This document shows, in pieces, positions 59,964 to 64,000 of a stretch of DNA of 64,000 nt (positions within the stretch are counted from its first letter, which is position 1; each line of letters opens with the position of its first letter). This DNA comes from Bacteroidetes bacterium HGW-Bacteroidetes-6 (GTDB taxonomy: Bacteria > Bacteroidota > Bacteroidia > Bacteroidales > DTU049). The notes below the pieces were generated by a model. That model saw only the letters and a program-made list of their open reading frames with translations, was not told the origin of the DNA and did no database searches. Where the stretch lies: the NCBI GenBank assembly GCA_002842495.1, contig PHDB01000002.1, forward strand, positions 62,001-126,000, written 5' to 3'. Made by a program: the position numbers and the translations under genes.

Positions 59964-62504
59964 ATGAAAGCAAAACTACTCTTCTTTTTTTTACTTACAC
60001 TGTCTTTGATGCAGATGATGGCGCAAAACTCACGGGTTTGGGCTACTTACTACGGAGGAACAATTTACGATGTGGGAAACTGTGCCGTGACAGATGCTTC
60101 CGGCAATATTTATCTTGCAGGATATACTAGCAGCACGTCAGGAATTGCGTCCGGGGGATTTCAGAACACCTATGGAGGTGGAACCTACGACGCCTTCCTT
60201 GTGAAGTTGGATGCATCGGGCAATCGGCTCTGGGCTACGTATTTCGGTAACAACAACAATGATCATGCATACAGCATTGCAATCGATCATTCGGGAAATG
60301 TGTATCTGGCGGGAGGAACATCGAGTACTACAGGAATTGCTTCCGGAGGATTTCAAAGCACGTATGGTGGCGGCAGTTATGATGCTTTTCTTGTAAAGTT
60401 TGATGCATCGGGCAATCGGCTCTGGGCAACGTATTACGGAGGAACAGGATGGGAAGAGGCTTACGGTGTTTCAACCGACACGGCGGGAAATGTTTTCATT
60501 ACTGGTTTTACCAATAGTACCGCAGGAATTGCATCCGGCGGCTTTCAGAATTCGTATGGCGGCGGAACCTACGACTCCTTTCTTGTGAAGTTTGATGCTG
60601 CCGGAAACAGAATCTGGGGCACATACTATGGCGGAGCAGGAGATGAAGGGTACGATGGCAACAGCGTTTGTACCGCTCGTTCCGGAAACATATATCTGAC
60701 AGGATGGACTTCGAGCACAGCAGGAATTGCTTCGGGTGGATTTCAAAACACTTCCGGAGGTGGAAAAGATGCTTATCTTGTAAAGTTCAACGCTGCCGGT
60801 AACCGGGTCTGGGCTACCTACTATGGCGGAACCGGAGATGAAGGGGGTATTACAAATATTTTGTTTGGAAAAAATGTCGCAACAGATTCTTCAGGAAATG
60901 TGTTTTTGTCAGGAACTACTGCAAGTACATCGGGAATTGCATTAAATGGCTTTCAGGACACTTACGGAGGTGGAACATACGATTGCTATCTTTCGAAGTT
61001 TGACAGCGCTGGAAATCGCCTGTGGGCTACTTATTATGGTGGTTCAGGTGATGAAAGAGGATGGGGCGTTGCCACGGATGCTTCGGGTAATGCATATCTG
61101 ACCGGAAGAACAAACAGTACTGCGGGCATTGCTTCGGGCGGTTTTCAAAACACCAACTCCGGGAATTATGATGCCTTTCTTGCGGCATTTTCATCGGCAG
61201 GCAATCGTCTTTGCGCAACATATTATGGCGGGACAAACGGCGAATGGGTGTACACTCCAGCTATAGATGCTTCCGGAAATATTTATCTGCCGGGATTTAC
61301 CTATAGTACATCAGGAATTGCATCCGGAGGGTTTCAAAACACGTTTGCGGGTGGAACATATGACGCATATCTGGCAAAGTTTTCTTCCCCATTCAGCCCA
61401 GTCACAGGCACCGATGTACAAACCGCCTGCAACTCTTTTACCTGGATCGATGGGAATACATATACATCCAGCAACAATACAGCGACATACAACATCGTTG
61501 GTGGTGCTTCCAATGGTAACGATAGTCTGGTGACGCTGAACCTGACCATCCTCAATTCAGCCACAGGCGCAGATGTGCAAACAGCCTGCAATTCGTTCAC
61601 GTGGATCGATGGGAATATATACACCTCCAGCAACAATATTGCAACCTATAACATTGCTGGTGGCGCGGCCAACGGATGCGACAGTCTTGTGACGCTGAAC
61701 TTAACCATCATTAATTCAGCAGTAGGCACGGATGTGCAAACCGCTTGCAATTCTTTTACGTGGATCGATGGGAATACATACACCTCCAGCAACAATACGG
61801 CAACCTATAACATTGTTGGAGGTGCAGCCAATGGATGCGATAGTGTTGTTACACTGAATCTGACCATTCTCAATTCATCAACTGGCACAGATGTACAAAC
61901 CGCCTGCAACTCTTTTACCTGGATTGATGGAAATACTTACACAACCAGCAACAATACAGCAATCTATAACATTATTGGAGGTGCAGCCAACGGATGCGAT
62001 AGTCTGGTGACGCTGAACCTCACCATCAACAATGTTTCAGATATAAGCACAACAACTTCGGGAATTATGATAACGGCCAACAATACGCTGGCCAGTTATC
62101 AATGGCTGGATTGCAACAATAGCTATGCGGTTATTTCCGGTGCTACCGGTCAATCATACACACCGTCAGCCAATGGAAGCTATGCAGTTGAACTTGCGCA
62201 AAACGGATGTACAGATACTTCAGCCTGTGTGAATATTATTTCGGTCGGTATTGCTGATAACGCATTCACCGGTCAGATTACTGTTTACCCGAACCCAACC
62301 AACGGACATCTGAGTATTGTTTCCGAAACCGGATTCAGTGATGCATTGCTGACAGTACGCAATGCAATGGGGCAGGTAGTTTATCGGAAAAATCATGCAT
62401 CATCCGATCATCTTGAACTGATATTGGATGGAGCGCCCGGTGTTTATTTTGTAGAGATAGTTGACGGAGAAAAAAGGGCAATATTGAAAGTGATAAAAGA
62501 GTAA
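59964..62504 (+). CDS. Secreted SBBP-repeat protein with four adhesin-like repeats and T9SS sorting domain
   Basis: 846 residues with a signal peptide (MKAKLLFFFLLTLSLMQMMAQ). Residues about 22-475 are SBBP-type beta-propeller repeats (patterns WATYYGGTG, VATDASGNVYLTG, GIASGGFQNTYGGG). Then come four near-identical 53-residue units (GTDVQTACNSFTWIDGNTYT, NGCDSLVTLNLTI), each with two Cys that could form a disulphide. The last ~80 residues are the Por domain (VYPNPTNGHLSIVSE, GVYFVEIVDGEKRAIL). It is a surface or secreted protein of unknown target. SBBP proteins in this phylum are often linked with carbohydrate or adhesion roles. Confidence 0.88.
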   Translation: MKAKLLFFFLLTLSLMQMMAQNSRVWATYYGGTIYDVGNCAVTDASGNIYLAGYTSSTSGIASGGFQNTYGGGTYDAFLVKLDASGNRLWATYFGNNNNDHAYSIAIDHSGNVYLAGGTSSTTGIASGGFQSTYGGGSYDAFLVKFDASGNRLWATYYGGTGWEEAYGVSTDTAGNVFITGFTNSTAGIASGGFQNSYGGGTYDSFLVKFDAAGNRIWGTYYGGAGDEGYDGNSVCTARSGNIYLTGWTSSTAGIASGGFQNTSGGGKDAYLVKFNAAGNRVWATYYGGTGDEGGITNILFGKNVATDSSGNVFLSGTTASTSGIALNGFQDTYGGGTYDCYLSKFDSAGNRLWATYYGGSGDERGWGVATDASGNAYLTGRTNSTAGIASGGFQNTNSGNYDAFLAAFSSAGNRLCATYYGGTNGEWVYTPAIDASGNIYLPGFTYSTSGIASGGFQNTFAGGTYDAYLAKFSSPFSPVTGTDVQTACNSFTWIDGNTYTSSNNTATYNIVGGASNGNDSLVTLNLTILNSATGADVQTACNSFTWIDGNIYTSSNNIATYNIAGGAANGCDSLVTLNLTIINSAVGTDVQTACNSFTWIDGNTYTSSNNTATYNIVGGAANGCDSVVTLNLTILNSSTGTDVQTACNSFTWIDGNTYTTSNNTAIYNIIGGAANGCDSLVTLNLTINNVSDISTTTSGIMITANNTLASYQWLDCNNSYAVISGATGQSYTPSANGSYAVELAQNGCTDTSACVNIISVGIADNAFTGQITVYPNPTNGHLSIVSETGFSDALLTVRNAMGQVVYRKNHASSDHLELILDGAPGVYFVEIVDGEKRAILKVIKE
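61407..62042 (+). repeat. Four exact-period 159-bp coding tandem repeats
   Basis: Units start at 61407, 61566, 61725 and 61884, each 159 bases (53 codons) and highly similar. They lie within the SBBP gene. Confidence 0.85.
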
Positions 62505-62672
62505 CAATTGCTTTCTAAAATCATTCATTCATATATTCACATCTTTTCCTCCACCTGACTTCAGAATAGGCAGGTCTGTAACATATCATACATGTAACGT
62601 TAAACAACTTGAAAGATCTCGTTTAAGGAATTTGCTAGAAAACAGAGTAATTGTTTCCTCAAAATTAATTGC

Positions 62673-63866
62673 TTAGAGGCTTAGATTTTCATATTGATAC
62701 GTCCCACCAAAATTCAAATCTTTCTGACGATAGTCAGTACAGTTTAGTTCTTGAATTTTTACTTTGCTACGACCCTTGAAATAGAAATGAAGAATACAAT
62801 CTCCTTCATAAATTGCATGATCGGGGGTAAGGAATTTTGCATGGCCATTTATATAACCCGCTTTATTGCTCCATTTGTCAGGCATCTTTTCATTCGAAAT
62901 AATTGTCAGATAAAAATCAAAGTCTACATCACTGATATTTCTAAGTACTAAAGAGGAAAACATAAAATCAGGGCAGGAATATTTCATTAGTTTTTTGAAA
63001 TCGAACAATTTCATCGATTCAATATAGAACCCCCCATATGTTTTTCTCAATTTGAATACTTGTGAAACATCCATCCCCCAATTCACAGAATCTGAGTATA
63101 ATGTGTGGCTGAAAACACTAATGGAATATTCATCCTCGTCAACAACATGAATATCCTCAGAAATAGCTGATGTAATGGCTCCGAAAGCAGCACTTGAAGA
63201 GAATTGTTCAAAAGTGCCCCAAGCAGGCACCTTCTGCATAGAATAAGCTTTTTCAAAGTCTCTTTTTGACAATGCATCAAAAAATTGAGCTACAAATAAT
63301 TCTGATGCAGGAATACCCTCTTCAATCTTTCCATTTAATAGTATTCGGTTCTGACTTAAAATTTCTTGAGTTTTTACTGCTCCTCCCCCAGGTTCAGCTG
63401 AATTACCTGAAAAAATGTAATCAGGTGCCCGAAAAAAATCATATTGAATCACATAAATGCCCCCTCCTTCGAAAACATCTACAGAAAACCCTTGCATTGA
63501 GAAAACACTATCGGGATTGACAGATAATGAATCTACAAGCTCTCCATTTTCAGAAAACACAGCCACGTAAATGAATTGATAACTTTCTTTATCACCAACA
63601 TAAAAACATGAAACCCATTTATCATTATAAATTTTCATAAAAGCAACTGGATAAATGAGTTTTCCAGCTCTTGTATTTCCGAATAACCATTTCGTATATA
63701 ATGCTGAAAGCGGTTCTGCTTTTTCCATTTGCAGAGAACCAAAATACTCAACAAAAGGAGGTTTTACTTCATTAAAATGCGATTTAAATGAAACAAAAGC
63801 TGAGTGTTGAGCTTTCATATTAACCACTGAATACATCATCAATAGTCCAAAAAGAATTTCTTTCAT
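62673..63866 (-). CDS. Exported protein of unknown function
   Basis: 397 residues from ATG 63866 (signal-like MKEILFGLLMMYSVVNMKAQ); the upstream M at 63887 is less likely. I do not recognise the family. It is beta-rich with repeated aromatic/hydrophobic strands (FVEYFGSLQMEKAEP, VQFVKFRKTYGGFYIES-like region) and one internal Cys pair. No sorting domain at the C-terminus. Likely periplasmic or outer membrane. The gene is monocistronic with a good promoter. Confidence 0.65.
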   Translation of the reverse strand: MKEILFGLLMMYSVVNMKAQHSAFVSFKSHFNEVKPPFVEYFGSLQMEKAEPLSALYTKWLFGNTRAGKLIYPVAFMKIYNDKWVSCFYVGDKESYQFIYVAVFSENGELVDSLSVNPDSVFSMQGFSVDVFEGGGIYVIQYDFFRAPDYIFSGNSAEPGGGAVKTQEILSQNRILLNGKIEEGIPASELFVAQFFDALSKRDFEKAYSMQKVPAWGTFEQFSSSAAFGAITSAISEDIHVVDEDEYSISVFSHTLYSDSVNWGMDVSQVFKLRKTYGGFYIESMKLFDFKKLMKYSCPDFMFSSLVLRNISDVDFDFYLTIISNEKMPDKWSNKAGYINGHAKFLTPDHAIYEGDCILHFYFKGRSKVKIQELNCTDYRQKDLNFGGTYQYENLSL

Positions 63867-63884
63867 AAACTCGGGTAAGTATTG

Positions 63885-63892
63885 CAAATGTA
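63885..63892 (-). promoter_or_regulatory. Bacteroidota promoter for the exported protein gene
   Basis: Minus strand TACATTTG with TTTG 18 bases upstream (63911-63914), a good -33/-7 pair; ATG 63866. Confidence 0.5.
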
Positions 63893-64000
63893 AACAATTG
63901 TAAGTCTCTCCAAAAATGCAGACACTTTACAAGTGGACTTTTCGAAAGAAAAAGAATATTTAATTATAAACGGTCAAATTGAAAAGTAAGATTCACGTAA

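Noticed and set aside
61407-62042. CRISPR-like repeats
   Set aside because: Direct repeats are contiguous coding units of 159 bp without unique spacers.

Overview
The window is chromosomal DNA of a member of the Bacteroidota, most likely an anaerobic or facultative Bacteroidales-like bacterium. This rests on six secreted proteins with Por/type IX secretion C-terminal sorting domains, many promoters with the Bacteroidota -7 box TAnnTTTG, weak Shine-Dalgarno sites, a DUF4175 protein, and genes for the methylmalonyl-CoA (propionate/succinate) pathway. No rRNA, CRISPR array, prophage or intact transposase gene was seen. One tRNA gene (Val, UAC) is present.

Layout. 1-9.8 kb: the end of an OmpA-like gene, a DUF4349 lipoprotein, a Bax-inhibitor-1 family membrane protein, an exported protein, a biotin carrier plus carboxyltransferase pair (propionyl/methylmalonyl-CoA metabolism), a KAS III enzyme and small membrane or outer-membrane proteins. 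9.9-17 kb: a T9SS cargo protein, the two methylmalonyl-CoA mutase subunits, and a nucleoid-associated protein. 17-25.5 kb: a POT/MFS transporter, peptidase T, a YfhO-like membrane protein, an Xaa-Pro aminopeptidase, riboflavin synthase, a radical SAM protein and tRNA-Val. 25.8-40.4 kb: thirteen genes all on the minus strand (mnmG, ybeY, an RsbW-like ATPase, DUF4175, an aminotransferase, a pseudouridine synthase, a PAS/histidine-kinase-like protein with a LytTR response regulator, a YwqK/MORN-like repeat protein, nadA).

40.4-40.9 kb is an AT-rich intergenic region with nine DnaA-box-like 9-mers, lying between divergent nadA and rpiB. Three near-consensus parS (ParB) sites lie at 27.7, 31.0 and 44.7 kb, mnmG/gidA is nearby, and gene orientation switches here. 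Together these suggest that the window spans the chromosomal replication origin, although dnaA itself is not in the window.

41-50.6 kb: a LutB-like protein, two membrane proteins, a WD40 protein, a CAP-domain lipoprotein, and T9SS cargo including a subtilisin-family protease. 50.6-54.2 kb is an accessory insert with different base composition. It holds a DUF262 gene overlapping a HEPN RNase-like gene (candidate defence or toxin-antitoxin pair). Next comes a Crp/Fnr regulator + two-cluster ferredoxin + DUF4405 membrane protein unit, flanked by two copies of a structured, attC-like repeat. 54.3-64 kb: large repeat-rich T9SS proteins (delta-60/YDG and SBBP), an arylsulfotransferase-like protein, a beta-helix lipoprotein, a 35-codon relic of aspartate-semialdehyde dehydrogenase, and a hypothetical exported protein.

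How the genes fit together: the carboxyltransferase/biotin carrier and the mutase are parts of the same succinate-propionate interconversion route but lie in separate transcription units. The PAS protein and LytTR regulator form a two-gene signalling unit in which the kinase ATP-binding domain looks degenerate. Functional calls come from reading the translated sequence and recalling family motifs; no database search was run.
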